This document shows positions 25,414-34,486 of a DNA stretch of 64,000 bases, in pieces. The notes under the pieces are model-generated. The model saw only the letters and a program-made list of their open reading frames with translations, made no database searches and was not told where the DNA came from. The position numbers and the translations under genes are program-made. How positions within the stretch are numbered: position 1 is the first letter of the stretch; the number at the start of each line of letters is the position of its first letter. Source of the stretch: Blastococcus saxobsidens (GTDB lineage: Bacteria; Actinomycetota; Actinomycetes; Mycobacteriales; Geodermatophilaceae); NCBI RefSeq assembly GCF_010682065.1, contig NZ_JAAGWG010000027.1, forward strand, positions 1 through 64,000. Direction: 5' to 3'.

Positions 25414-28374
25414 TCACCCCGCCAGGCGCGATCCGTTCCGGCCGGCGATGACCTCCAGCCGCGTGGGGATCCGGGTTCGCAGCTCCTCCAGGTGGCTGAT
25501 CACCCCGACCGTGCGGCCTCCGCGACGGAGCTCGTCGAGCACCGTCATCACCGAGTCCAGTGCCTGCGCGTCGAGCGTCCCGAACCCCTCGTCGACGAAC
25601 AGCGTGTCGATGCGCACCCCGCCGGTCTCGGCTGTGACGACGTCGGCGAGGCCCAGGGCCAGGGCCAGGGAGGCCATGAAGCTCTCCCCGCCGGAGAGGG
25701 TCTTGGTGGGCCGGCGCATGCCGGTGTACTCGTCGAATACGTCCAGGCCCAGTCCACCGCGTGCACCGTTGCGCCCTTGCGCGTCGCTGTGCAGGAACGT
25801 GTACCGGCCCCCCGACATGTCCAGCAGCCGCCGGCTGGCGACCTCGGCCACCTGCTCCAGGCGCGCCGCGAGCACGAAGGATTGCAACCGCATTCGCCGA
25901 CTGTTGGCCCCGCGGCCGTGCGCGAGGTCGGCCAGCGCAGTGACCTGGTCGGCCCGGTCGCGGTGCTCGGCGAGCTGGAGCTCGGCCGCCGTGACCCGGC
26001 CGACGAGGTCGGCCAGCGCGCTGGTGCAGCGGCGCGCCTGCTCGAGCTCCGCGACCGCCTCCTCGCGGCGCCGGGTGCTCCCCGCGCACCGGTCCTCGAG
26101 CAGCGCCGTGTCAGGCGGGGAGCGCAGGTCGGCGAGCTCCGGGTCGGCCAGCCGGTCGCGCAGCAGCGCCGTCCGCTGGTCGTGCTGGTCGAGCTGCCGG
26201 TCGAGGGCGGCCAGCCGGCCGGGCTCGAGCAGGGCCGCCGCGGCGTCGAGCACGTCGTCGAAGCCCGCTGCCTCTGCCCGCTCCTCGACGACCCGGCGGG
26301 CGGAGTCGGCCTGAACCCGGGCGCGCAGCTCGTCGACCTCGGCGGTCAGCACCGCATCGCAGGCGTCCGCGGCGGCGGAGAGCCGGGCGACGCGGGAGGG
26401 CAGGTCGGCGTCCTCGCCGCGGCGGGAGGCGAGCCGGTCGAGCAGCTCGGCCAGCCCTGAGGCGAGCGCCTCGCGCTCGGCGCTGCGGGCGCGCAGCTCC
26501 TCCCTGTCGACGGCGAGCCGGGCCGCTGCCTCGTCGCGGTCCGCGCCCAGCTGCCGCAGCAGCGCCTCGGCTGGGCCGAGGTCGGTGGCCGGCTCCTCGA
26601 TGGCGCGGACGCTCGCGGTCAGTTCGGCGACCCGCGCGGCCTGGCCGTCGACGGGCAGGTCACCGGCCTTCGCACGCAGGCCGGCGAGCTCCCGCTCGGC
26701 GGCCTCGAGCTGTCCGACGAGCTCGGCGAGCGCGGCCTCCTCGGCATCGGCGACGGCGTGCGCGGCGTCCTCGTCCGCGGCCGTGACGAGGCCGCCGTCG
26801 TGGGCCACGGGTCGCGGGTGCTCGGTGGCCCCGCAGACAGGGCAGTCGGCGCCGTCGACCAGAGCGGCGGCCAGCTCTGCGGCCATCCCGTCGAGCCGCC
26901 GGCTGCGCAGGTCCAACCAGCGCTCGCGCGCGTCGCCCCAGCTGTCCCGGCGGGCACGCACCCCGTCGCGCAGGCCGACCAGCCGGCGCTCCAGCTGATC
27001 GGCGGACCGGCCGGCGGCCAGAGCCGCCTGGGCGGCCTCGAGGGCCGCGCGCAGCGCGGGCAGCTCACCCGCGGCGGCGCGCGCCCACCCCAGCCGTTCC
27101 TCGGCCTCGGCGAGCCGGTCCGGGAACCCCGCGGCGGCCCGCTCCCCCGCGGCGGTGCGCTCGGTCAGCGCCCGCAGCTCCCGGTCCAGCGCCGCCACCG
27201 AACGCTCGACCGCAGCCGCGCGGTCGACCTCGGGCAGCAGGGCGCGCGCCTCGGCGGCACTGTCCCGCAGCGACCGGACCAGGGTCGTGGACGCGTCCTG
27301 CCCCTCGGAGACGGGTACCCAGGCACCCCGGGCCGCGGTGAGCGCGGCAGCGGCGCGCTCAGCGACGACCGCGGCGGCGCCGGCAGCCTGCAACGTGTCC
27401 CGCAGCGGCTCGGCCCGCCGGCCGGCGTCGCGCTCGGCCCGCAGGGGCGCGAGCGCGGGCTCCTGCTCGTCCAGCACGGCGAGTTCCCGGACCGCCTGGT
27501 CACGGCGGGCGTGCCGCTCCGCGACCACCCGGGCCTCGGCCAGCTCGGCGTCCACGACCGCCACCTCGGCGGCCGCGGCCTCGGCCCGCGCCGTCGCCGC
27601 CGTCAGCCGTCCGGCCGCCGCGGCACGGACCTGGTCGACCCACGGGAGCACACGGGCGCCCGGTGCGGCGCCGACCAGCTCGGGGGCGAGCTCCTCCGGC
27701 ACGTCGATGTCGGCGATCTGCGCCACCCGTGCCAGCAGGGTGCTCAGCTCGGCCCGGTGGGCCGCGGTCCGCTCCCGGGCGGCGCTGCGCTCCTCGGCCA
27801 GCCACTCCTCGGCGCGCGCGAAGCGGTCGACGTCGAAGAGGGTGCGCAGCAGCTCGGCCCGGTACTCGGGCTCGGCGCGCAGGAACCGGGCGAAGTCACC
27901 CTGCGGCAGCAGCACCACCTGGCAGAACTGGTGGACGTCGAGCCCCAATCGGGTGCGCAGGTGCTCCGAGCCCTCGTCGATCCGCGTGCTGACCGGCTCC
28001 CATCCGCCGTCGGTGAGACGGGAGACCACGAGCTTGGCCTGCTCGGTGGCCCAGCCCTCCCCCCGCTTCTTCGGACGCTGCTGTTCCGGCCGCCGGACCA
28101 CGCGCAGCCGCTCCTCGCCCAGGGTCAGCTCACAGGTGACCTCGGTGCGGATGCCGTCGCCGGCGTGGTCGCTGCGCAGCCGCTTCTCCTCGCCCCGCGC
28201 GCCGGGCACCCGGCCGTACAGGGCGAAGACGACGGCATCGAGCAGCGTGGTCTTGCCCGCACCGGTGGGGCCCCACAGCAGGAAGAGGCCGTCGCGACCG
28301 ACCTCGTCCAGATCCACCTCGACCGTGTCGGCGAACGGGCCGAAGGCGGTGACCGACAACCGGTGCAGCCTCAT
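25414..28374 (-). CDS. sbcC: Exonuclease subunit SbcC (Rad50-like ATPase)
   Basis: A 986-residue SMC-like ATPase which, with SbcD, cuts DNA hairpins and protein-blocked ends. Walker A is LWGPTGAGKTTLLDAV (residues about 34-49). Two long coiled coils flank a zinc hook, GADCPVCGATEHP, in the middle of the protein. The C-terminal half carries the ABC signature KTLSGGESFMASLALALGLAD and Walker B IDTLFVDEGFGTLD. Length fits the family. The ATG at 28374 overlaps the sbcD stop (ATGA), so the pair is translationally coupled. This pair is inserted relative to the mycobacterial order between Rv3277 and Rv3278c orthologues. Confidence 0.97.
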   Translation of the reverse strand: MRLHRLSVTAFGPFADTVEVDLDEVGRDGLFLLWGPTGAGKTTLLDAVVFALYGRVPGARGEEKRLRSDHAGDGIRTEVTCELTLGEERLRVVRRPEQQRPKKRGEGWATEQAKLVVSRLTDGGWEPVSTRIDEGSEHLRTRLGLDVHQFCQVVLLPQGDFARFLRAEPEYRAELLRTLFDVDRFARAEEWLAEERSAARERTAAHRAELSTLLARVAQIADIDVPEELAPELVGAAPGARVLPWVDQVRAAAAGRLTAATARAEAAAAEVAVVDAELAEARVVAERHARRDQAVRELAVLDEQEPALAPLRAERDAGRRAEPLRDTLQAAGAAAVVAERAAAALTAARGAWVPVSEGQDASTTLVRSLRDSAAEARALLPEVDRAAAVERSVAALDRELRALTERTAAGERAAAGFPDRLAEAEERLGWARAAAGELPALRAALEAAQAALAAGRSADQLERRLVGLRDGVRARRDSWGDARERWLDLRSRRLDGMAAELAAALVDGADCPVCGATEHPRPVAHDGGLVTAADEDAAHAVADAEEAALAELVGQLEAAERELAGLRAKAGDLPVDGQAARVAELTASVRAIEEPATDLGPAEALLRQLGADRDEAAARLAVDREELRARSAEREALASGLAELLDRLASRRGEDADLPSRVARLSAAADACDAVLTAEVDELRARVQADSARRVVEERAEAAGFDDVLDAAAALLEPGRLAALDRQLDQHDQRTALLRDRLADPELADLRSPPDTALLEDRCAGSTRRREEAVAELEQARRCTSALADLVGRVTAAELQLAEHRDRADQVTALADLAHGRGANSRRMRLQSFVLAARLEQVAEVASRRLLDMSGGRYTFLHSDAQGRNGARGGLGLDVFDEYTGMRRPTKTLSGGESFMASLALALGLADVVTAETGGVRIDTLFVDEGFGTLDAQALDSVMTVLDELRRGGRTVGVISHLEELRTRIPTRLEVIAGRNGSRLAG

Positions 28375-29519
28375 CGGGCGGCCTCCGCGCGGTCCGCGGC
28401 GCCGAGTGCCCGCGCGAGCAGTTCGCGCTCCGCGGGGCTGGCCGGCACGCCGCGGACATGGCTGACGAACTCGCCCGCGACGTCGAGGGCGCTGCGGCCC
28501 CGCATCCGCTCCTGGTAGCTGCCGCTCTCCGAGGGGGCGACCGACCCCGTCCAGTCCAGGTGGACGCAGAACGGGAAGCGGCTCTGCAGCCGCCGCATGG
28601 GATCGGCCGGGCGGACGGCGTCGGTGAGCCGGGCGGAGACGAAGTGCTGCTCGGCCCCGGCGTGGACCGGGTCGGCGAGCAGGTCCTCCAGCGTGCCGAT
28701 GAGCACGCTGAGCGGGCGGGGCGTGGGCAGCGGCACCGCGCGCACCTCACCGAGGCCACCGGCGTCCAGCTCGACCAGCCAGGCCTGCTTCTGCTGCCCG
28801 GCCTCCCCGAAGGAGTAGGCCAGCGGCGAACCGCTGTAGCGGATGCGGGCGCTGAGCGTCTGCGGCCGGTGCAGGTGACCGAGGGCCACGTAGTCGACCT
28901 CGTCGAACACCGACGCCGGGACGAGGTCCACGCCGCCGACGCAGATGTCGCGCTCGCTCTCGCTGGCGACCCCGCCGCCCACGAAGGCGTGCGCGAGCAC
29001 CACCGACCGCACCCCCGGGCGGAGGAAGAGATCGGCGCGCACCCGGTCCATGGCCTCTCGCAGCACCGCCTCGTGCCCGCGGGCGGCCGGGATGCCGAGC
29101 TCGTGACGGGCCACCTCCGGCTCCAGGTAGGGGATGCCGTAGATGGCCACCTCGCCGTGCTCGTCGGCCAGGAGCACCGGCTCGTCCAGGAGCGGGGTGG
29201 CCGCGCGCACGTGCAGGCCCGCGGCGCTCAGCAGGCCGGAGAACGTGCCGAGCCGCCGGGCCGAGTCGTGGTTGCCGGGGGTGAGCACGACGCGTGCGCC
29301 GGTCGCGAGCAGCCGGCCGACCACCCGGTCGAGCACCGCGGTGGCATCCGCCGAGGGGACGGCCCGGTCGTAGACGTCACCGGCGACCACGACGACGTCG
29401 ACCCCCTCGGCGGTCACGACCGAGGCCAGGCCGCCGAGCACCGCCTCCTGCTCGGCGAGCAGGTCGGTGCCGTGCAGCGTCCGACCGATGTGCCAGTCGG
29501 AGGTGTGCAGCAGCCGCAT
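28371..29519 (-). CDS. sbcD: Exonuclease subunit SbcD (Mre11-like nuclease)
   Basis: A 382-residue metallophosphoesterase-type nuclease. It has the di-metal motifs SDWHIGR (start of the protein), VVAGDVYDRAVP, LTPGNHDSARRLG, and later VVLAHAFVGG and YVALGHLHRPQ. It is the 3'-5' exonuclease and endonuclease partner of SbcC. The ATG at 29519 lies seven bases after a TACCTT hexamer, so the sbcDC mRNA is probably leaderless. The stop codon overlaps the sbcC ATG. Confidence 0.97.
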   Translation of the reverse strand: MRLLHTSDWHIGRTLHGTDLLAEQEAVLGGLASVVTAEGVDVVVVAGDVYDRAVPSADATAVLDRVVGRLLATGARVVLTPGNHDSARRLGTFSGLLSAAGLHVRAATPLLDEPVLLADEHGEVAIYGIPYLEPEVARHELGIPAARGHEAVLREAMDRVRADLFLRPGVRSVVLAHAFVGGGVASESERDICVGGVDLVPASVFDEVDYVALGHLHRPQTLSARIRYSGSPLAYSFGEAGQQKQAWLVELDAGGLGEVRAVPLPTPRPLSVLIGTLEDLLADPVHAGAEQHFVSARLTDAVRPADPMRRLQSRFPFCVHLDWTGSVAPSESGSYQERMRGRSALDVAGEFVSHVRGVPASPAERELLARALGAADRAEAAR

Positions 29520-29526
29520 GAGCGCG

Positions 29527-29532
29527 AAGGTA
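29527..29532 (-). promoter_or_regulatory. -10 hexamer of sbcD, leaderless transcript
   Basis: TACCTT on the minus strand is followed by seven bases and then the sbcD ATG. Confidence 0.6.
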
Positions 29533-29597
29533 GGGAGGGGGTACGACAGAACGGCTCAGGCGCGCCGTGACGGACCCGTCACATCCCGTTCCCGAGG

Positions 29598-30215
29598 TCA
29601 GAGGACGGCGGTCGGCCGCCAGCCGTCCTCGGGCGGATGGCCGTACCCGTCGTACCGGTCGTCGTACCGGTCGTCGTACCCGTCGTCGTACCCGTCGTCG
29701 GCGTGTCCGGGCCCCCGGACGCGGCGGTCGGCGTCCTCCTCGATCATGTGCGCGAGCAGCTGCTGCACCCCGGCGGTGTCGGGGATCTGCCGCAGCACCG
29801 TGGCCCCGCCGTCACCGGCCGTCTCCACGGTGAGCGTGCCCGACCGGATGATCCGCTCCCACAGGGTCTGGGTGTAGGAGACGTCGGTGATCCGGGACAG
29901 CCCCAGATCCCGCCCGCGGCGGGCCAGGATGCCCTCGCGGAACAGCAGGCGGTGCGTGGTCACGACGTAGTGCGTGCATCGCCAGCGCAGCAGCGGGACG
30001 AGGACGAACACGACCAGCAGCAGCACCGACAGCACCACGATGCCCAGCCGGAACATCCCCTGCTGGCGGCCCGGCGGCACGACCGCGGCACCGAAGGAGG
30101 CGCCGCCGACGACCAGCAGGAGGAGGACCACCGGCCAGAAGACGGTCAGCCAGTGCGGGTGCAGGTGGCGGACGACCTCTTCGTCGTCGGCGAGCAGCTT
30201 GTCGGGGTAGGGCAC
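29598..30215 (-). CDS. PH (YdbS/bPH2-like) domain membrane protein, Rv3278c type
   Basis: A 205-residue protein with two membrane helices (WLTVFWPVVLLLLVVGGASFG and LGIVVLSVLLLVVFVLVPLL) followed by a bacterial PH domain: YVVTTHRLLFREGILARRGRDLGLSRITDVSYTQTLWERI. The last 40 residues are unusual, made of repeated Asp-Gly-Tyr/Asp-Arg-Tyr units (DGYDDGYDDRYDDRYDGYG), encoded by a 12-base tandem repeat. Function is not known; the mycobacterial orthologue Rv3278c has the same place next to birA. GTG at 30215 is preceded by GGCGGG. It follows birA on the same strand with a 31-base gap and may be read from the birA promoter. Confidence 0.88.
   Translation of the reverse strand: MPYPDKLLADDEEVVRHLHPHWLTVFWPVVLLLLVVGGASFGAAVVPPGRQQGMFRLGIVVLSVLLLVVFVLVPLLRWRCTHYVVTTHRLLFREGILARRGRDLGLSRITDVSYTQTLWERIIRSGTLTVETAGDGGATVLRQIPDTAGVQQLLAHMIEEDADRRVRGPGHADDGYDDGYDDRYDDRYDGYGHPPEDGWRPTAVL
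29650..29700. repeat. 12-bp tandem repeat inside the PH-protein gene
   Basis: About four copies of a CGTCGTACCSGT unit (S is C or G) encode the Asp/Tyr-rich tail of the PH-domain protein. Copy number may vary between strains. Confidence 0.8.
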
Positions 30216-30246
30216 CCCGCCAGGATGACGGAGCCGAGGGCGCCCG

Positions 30247-31083
30247 TCATGCCTCCGCGGGGCGTGTCCGGACGTGCCGCACGTCGCCGGAGGCCAGCTC
30301 CACCGTGCCCTCGGGCGTGTCCACGACCAGGCGCCCGTCCCAGTCCACCGCCCGGGCGGTCCCGAGGAGCGTGGAGCCGTCCGGCATCGTCACCTCAACG
30401 GCGCTGCCGACGGTCGAGGACCACGCCAGGTAGTCGCGCGCCAGCCCGGACAGCACCGGGTCCCCCAGCGAGGTCACCCAGCCGCGGTAGCGCCGCTCGA
30501 CCGCCCGCAGGAACGCCAGCAGCACCGGCGCCCGGTCGACGGTCGCCCCGGTGACCACCGACAGCGACGTCCCCGTACCGGGCAGCTCCGCCTCCGACGT
30601 GGAGACGTTGAGCCCCACGCCGACGACGACGGCCCCGCTGGACGCCTCGGCCAGGATCCCGGCCAGCTTCCGGCCGTCCCGGGCCAGCAGGTCGTTGGGC
30701 CACTTGACGGAGGCGAGCACGCCGGTGACCTCGCCGACCGCCTCGGCCAGCGCGACACCGGTGAGCAGCGGGAGCCACCCCCGGCGGGCGGCCGGCACGT
30801 CGGGCCGCAGCAGGAACGAGACGGTCAGCCCCGCCCGCGGCGGGGAGGCCCACACGCGGTCCAGCCGGCCCCGGCCGGTGACCTGGTGCTCGGCCACCAG
30901 GACCGCACCCTCGGCGGCGCCGTCCGCCGCCGCGGCGGCGAGCGCGGCGTTGGTCGAACCGATCTCGTCCACGACCTCGACCGAGCGCCACAGCGCGCTG
31001 TCCCGGGTCAGGGCGGACTGCAGCGCGGCCGCGTCGAGCGCCGGGCGCGAGAGGTCGGAGAAGCGGGCGGGGTCGTCGGGCAC
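30247..31083 (-). CDS. birA: Biotin--[acetyl-CoA-carboxylase] ligase (BirA), monofunctional
   Basis: A 278-residue biotin protein ligase that forms biotinyl-5'-AMP and biotinylates the carboxyl-carrier Lys of AccA3, encoded 8 kb away. It shows IGSTNAAL, the GRGRLDRVW biotin/AMP loop, SVKWPNDLLARDGRKLAGIL and VVGVGLNV, with the C-terminal SH3-like domain (LLGTARAVDWDGRLVV). There is no N-terminal DNA-binding domain, so it is not a biotin operon repressor. I place the start at the GTG at 31083, seven bases after a TAGCGT hexamer; the GTG at 31092 would overlap that hexamer. It lies 21 bases after dprE2 and has its own promoter there. Confidence 0.95.
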   Translation of the reverse strand: MPDDPARFSDLSRPALDAAALQSALTRDSALWRSVEVVDEIGSTNAALAAAAADGAAEGAVLVAEHQVTGRGRLDRVWASPPRAGLTVSFLLRPDVPAARRGWLPLLTGVALAEAVGEVTGVLASVKWPNDLLARDGRKLAGILAEASSGAVVVGVGLNVSTSEAELPGTGTSLSVVTGATVDRAPVLLAFLRAVERRYRGWVTSLGDPVLSGLARDYLAWSSTVGSAVEVTMPDGSTLLGTARAVDWDGRLVVDTPEGTVELASGDVRHVRTRPAEA

Positions 31084-31090
31084 GGGCCCC

Positions 31091-31096
31091 ACGCTA
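31091..31096 (-). promoter_or_regulatory. -10 hexamer of birA, leaderless transcript
   Basis: TAGCGT on the minus strand in the 21-base gap behind dprE2 lies seven bases before GTG 31083. This decides the birA start against the in-frame GTG at 31092. Confidence 0.6.
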
Positions 31097-31104
31097 GCCA
31101 GCGC

Positions 31105-31860
31105 TCAGAAGGGCAGCCGCCGGAACACCGCGCGGGGGGTGTGCCGCAGGCCGCTCATCACCCAGCGCATGGCTCCCGGCACCCAGACCGTGTGCCGGCC
31201 GCCGCGGACGCCGGCGACGATCGCCTCGGCCACCGCCTCCGGCGTGGTGGAGAGCGGGGCGTCGGGCAGGCCCTCGGTCATCTTGGAGCGCACGAACCCG
31301 GGGCGGACGACGAGCACGGACACCCCGCTGCCGGCCAGCGAGTCGCCGAGGCCCGAGTAGAAGCCGTCCATGCCGGCCTTGGTGGAGCCGTACACGTAGT
31401 TCGCCTTGCGCACCCGCTCCCCCGCGACGGAGGACAGCGCCACGACGACGCCGTGGCCCTGCGCCCGCAGGCGGACGGCCAGCTCGGTGCCGACCGCCAC
31501 GGCGGCCACGTAGTTGACCTGCGCCAGGTGCGCCGCGGCCGCGCTGTCGGTGCGCAACCGGTCGGCGTCGCCCAGCTGGCCGAAGGCGACCACCGCGACG
31601 TCGATGTCGCCGCCCGCGGCCGCGGCGGCGACCATCCGCGCCGGGGAGCCGGGGTCGTCGGCGTCGAAGTCGACGACCTCCACCTGCCCGCCGGCCGCCC
31701 GGAGCTCCTCGGCGACGGCCGCGCGGCGCGGCGTCTCCCGAGCGGCGAGGACGATGCGCAGCGGCCGCTCCGCGAGGTAGCGGCGGGCGGTGGCGACGGC
31801 GATGTCGGACGTGCCGCCGACGAGCAGCAGCGAGCCGACGGAACCGAGGGCGTCGATCAC
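31105..31860 (-). CDS. dprE2: Decaprenylphospho-beta-D-erythro-pentofuranosid-2-ulose reductase (DprE2)
   Basis: A 251-residue short-chain dehydrogenase. It completes the epimerisation of decaprenyl-phosphoryl ribose to arabinose by reducing the 2-keto intermediate made by DprE1. The nucleotide-binding start is LLLVGGTSDIAVATARRYL, with the VALSSVAGERVRKANYVYGSTKAG segment giving the Ser, Tyr and Lys of the SDR active site and VLVVRPGFVRSKMTEGL following. The GTG at 31860 overlaps the dprE1 stop (GTGA). The three genes ubiA-dprE1-dprE2 form one transcript and make the sole known donor for wall arabinan. Confidence 0.93.
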   Translation of the reverse strand: MIDALGSVGSLLLVGGTSDIAVATARRYLAERPLRIVLAARETPRRAAVAEELRAAGGQVEVVDFDADDPGSPARMVAAAAAGGDIDVAVVAFGQLGDADRLRTDSAAAAHLAQVNYVAAVAVGTELAVRLRAQGHGVVVALSSVAGERVRKANYVYGSTKAGMDGFYSGLGDSLAGSGVSVLVVRPGFVRSKMTEGLPDAPLSTTPEAVAEAIVAGVRGGRHTVWVPGAMRWVMSGLRHTPRAVFRRLPF

Positions 31861-33221
31861 AGGGAGAGCCTCCTGGCCAGGTCGGAGGTGAGGACGCCCG
31901 CGGGGTCCACGCGCCTGCGCACGTCCCGGAACGCCTCCAGTCGGGGGTACATCCGCTCGAACACCTCGGGGCGGACGCGGGGGTCCTTGGCGAGGTAGAC
32001 CCGGCCGCCGGCGTCGGCGACGAGCTCGTCCAGCTCGTCGAGGAGGGCCGCCAGGCCACCGACGACCGGGATGTCCAGCGCCAGGGTCCAGCCCGGCATC
32101 GGGAACGACAGCATCCCCGGGTTGCCGGCGCCGAACCGCTTGAGGACCGCGAGGAAGGAGGCGTGCCCGGAGCGGCTGATCCGTTCCAGCGCCCGCCGCA
32201 TCGTCTCCTCACCGCCGTCGGGGACGACGAACTGGTACTGGACGAACCCGCGGGGGCCGTACACGCGGTTCCAGTTCCGCACGCCGTCGAGCGGGTGGAA
32301 GAAGGCGCCGATGCTCTGCAGCTGGTCCCGCTTCCGGCGGGGCGACTTCCGGTACCAGACCTCGTTGAAGGCGGCGACCGTCGCCGGGTTCAGCAGCCCG
32401 GGCGGGAACAGGTCGGGTGCGCCGAGCTTCACCGAGCCGGCGTAGCGAAGCGGGTCGGCCTGCTGCGCCTGCGGCAGCTCGCCGCGGCGGGCGAACCGCC
32501 CCCGGGTGAGGACCGACCGCCCCATGCGTGTGCCCCGGGCCACGCAGTCGATCCAGGCCACCGAGTAGTCGTAGAGGTGGTCGGTCCCGGCGAGCAGCGA
32601 CAGAAGGGAGTCGAGGTCGGGCGTGCGGTCGGTGTCGACGAGGATCCGGGACGACTCGATGCGCGTCATCCGCACGCGGGCGCGCAGGATCACGCCGGTC
32701 AGGCCCATGCCGCCGGCGGTGGCCCAGAACAGCTCCGGGTCGCTGTCGGGGCCGATCCGCCGGACCTCGCCGTCCGCGGTGAGCAGGTCGAGGTGGACCA
32801 CGTGCTCGGAGAACGTGCCGGCGACGTGGTGGTTCTTGCCGTGGATGTCCGCGGCGACCGCCCCGCCGACGGTGACGTAGCGGGTGCCCGGGGTGACCGG
32901 GACGAACAGACCCAGCGGGACGAGGAGGTCCATCAACCGGTCGAGGGAGATCCCGGCCTCCACCTCGATCTCGCCGGTGGCCAGGTCGACGTCGAGCACC
33001 CGGTCGGCCGAGGTCATGTCCAGCACGTGCCCACCGGCGTTCTGGGCCGCGTCGTTGTAGCTGCGCGCCAGCCCCCGGGCGACGACGCCCCGCGGGGTGG
33101 CCGCCCGCAGGACCGCGGCCGCGTCGTCGGCAGTGCGGACCGGGACCACGGTCGCCGGCGTGGCCGCCGTGCGACCCCAGCCGGTCAGCGGGACCGGAGC
33201 CGGCTCCCCGTGCTCAGCCAC
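31857..33221 (-). CDS. dprE1: Decaprenylphosphoryl-beta-D-ribose 2-oxidase (DprE1)
   Basis: A 454-residue FAD enzyme of the VAO family that oxidises the 2-OH of decaprenyl-phosphoryl ribose. It has ARGLARSYNDAAQ (FAD/substrate), VTVGGAVAADIHGKNHH (FAD-binding with the family His), WATAGGMGLTGVI, and the C-terminal YLAKDPR with the substrate-contacting Lys and SDLARRLSL end. At the site of the covalently modified Cys387 of M. tuberculosis (motif WNICVDF) this protein has WTLALDI, with Ala381 (codon 32079-32081). Such Ala/Ser replacements confer natural resistance to benzothiazinones in some mycobacteria. GTG at 33221 lies inside the ubiA end (8-base overlap). Confidence 0.95.
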   Translation of the reverse strand: MAEHGEPAPVPLTGWGRTAATPATVVPVRTADDAAAVLRAATPRGVVARGLARSYNDAAQNAGGHVLDMTSADRVLDVDLATGEIEVEAGISLDRLMDLLVPLGLFVPVTPGTRYVTVGGAVAADIHGKNHHVAGTFSEHVVHLDLLTADGEVRRIGPDSDPELFWATAGGMGLTGVILRARVRMTRIESSRILVDTDRTPDLDSLLSLLAGTDHLYDYSVAWIDCVARGTRMGRSVLTRGRFARRGELPQAQQADPLRYAGSVKLGAPDLFPPGLLNPATVAAFNEVWYRKSPRRKRDQLQSIGAFFHPLDGVRNWNRVYGPRGFVQYQFVVPDGGEETMRRALERISRSGHASFLAVLKRFGAGNPGMLSFPMPGWTLALDIPVVGGLAALLDELDELVADAGGRVYLAKDPRVRPEVFERMYPRLEAFRDVRRRVDPAGVLTSDLARRLSL

Positions 33222-34194
33222 CGAAGACCCCCGCCCCCACGGTCGCGGCCCACACCAGGCCGAGGGCGAGCAGGGTGCGGTCCCGGAGGACGATCTCCTC
33301 GGGTGCGCCGGCGGTGCCCTTGTCCACGTCGACGGCGTACCGCAGGACGCCCAGCACGAACGGGGCGATCGACAGCGTCGCCCACGGGATGCCGGGCCGG
33401 GTCTCGCCCATCTCGAACGCCCAGAGGCTGTAGGCGGTGCAGGCCACCCCCGCCGAGAGTCCCCAGACGAAGCGCAGGTAGCTGGCCGAGTACTCCTGCA
33501 GCGTGCGGCGGGTCTGGGCGGCGTCCCCCACCAGGACCAGCTCGGAGTACCGCTTGCCCGCCACCATGAACAGCGAGCCGAACGAGGCGACGAGCAGGAA
33601 CCACTGGGACAACGGCAGCCCGGCGGCGACCCCGCCGGCCACCGCGCGCAGCAGGAAGCCCGAGGCGACGACGGCGAGGTCGAGCACCGCCTGGTTCTTC
33701 AGGCCCAGGCAGTACGCCAGCTGCACCACGACGTAGGTCGCCAGCACCCAGGCCAGCGCCGGCCGGGTCAGGAGCACCGCAGCGGTCAGGGCGACGGTGG
33801 CGAGGACGACGGCGACGACCACGGCGACCGGCCGGGGCACGGTCCCCGCCGCGATCGGCCGCAGCCGCTTGCGCGGGTGCCGGCGATCCTCCTCGACGTC
33901 GATGACGTCGTTGACCAGGTACACCGCCCCCGACACCAGGCAGAACAGCACGAAGGCCAGCAGCGTGGGCCCGAGCACCTCGACGTCGGCGATCCGGCCG
34001 GCGGCCAGCGGCGCGGCCAGCACCAGCGCGTTCTTGACCCACTGCCGGGGCCGCACCGCGCGCACGAGCCCGCCGACGACCGACCCCCGCGGGCCGGGGG
34101 GCGGTGCCGACGGTCCGGCGTCCCCGGCCGCGACCGGTGCGGGCGCCGCACCGGCGTAGCGGGCCGGCGGGACGGGCGCTGCCGCGTCGGTCAT
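33214..34194 (-). CDS. ubiA: Decaprenyl-phosphate phosphoribosyltransferase (UbiA family)
   Basis: A 326-residue UbiA-type prenyltransferase that transfers 5-phosphoribose from PRPP to decaprenyl phosphate, the first committed step to decaprenyl-phosphoryl arabinose. After a Pro/Ala-rich tail of about 40 residues comes [20 protein letters not shown], the first Asp motif [41 protein letters not shown], and at least eight helices. The Lys-Asn after the first Arg-rich stretch and the linkage to dprE1/dprE2 separate it from quinone-pathway UbiA proteins. ATG at 34194 has GGAGAGGG upstream. Gene order is as in the mycobacterial arabinan region, but here the cassette lies between birA and accD5. 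Confidence 0.93.
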   Translation of the reverse strand: MTDAAAPVPPARYAGAAPAPVAAGDAGPSAPPPGPRGSVVGGLVRAVRPRQWVKNALVLAAPLAAGRIADVEVLGPTLLAFVLFCLVSGAVYLVNDVIDVEEDRRHPRKRLRPIAAGTVPRPVAVVVAVVLATVALTAAVLLTRPALAWVLATYVVVQLAYCLGLKNQAVLDLAVVASGFLLRAVAGGVAAGLPLSQWFLLVASFGSLFMVAGKRYSELVLVGDAAQTRRTLQEYSASYLRFVWGLSAGVACTAYSLWAFEMGETRPGIPWATLSIAPFVLGVLRYAVDVDKGTAGAPEEIVLRDRTLLALGLVWAATVGAGVFGG

Positions 34195-34486
34195 CGTCTG
34201 CCCTCTCCGTCCGCATCGGGTGGAACCACGGACGCCCCGCCGACCGCGACGCGGGACCCGGTCGCCCGGATGGATAGTGCACTGCCCATCGGGCAGGCGA
34301 CAGCCGACGTACCCCCGCGGAGGTGGACGCCGCGGATCACCCGGACGGCGGACGGCGGGACACCGGCAGGAAGGCCGCCGGCGACTCCCCTACGCTACGT
34401 ACCCCGTGGCCCGGGTACGCGAGGTCACGGGCAACAGCAGTGCCGCTGCGGCGGCCGACGAGCGCCAGCGAGGAGACCGAGGACGC
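34195..34486. other. Divergent region between ubiA and accD5
   Basis: This 292-base gap separates divergent genes. TACGCT at 34391-34396 on the plus strand is a possible accD5 -10 element. The accD5 frame stays open upstream, including a GTG at 34406, but the family N-terminus begins at 34487. Confidence 0.4.

Noticed and set aside
34220-34486. N-terminal extension of accD5 from 34220 or 34406
   Set aside because: The added residues are basic and unlike AccD proteins. GTG 34487 has a ribosome site and yields the family length.
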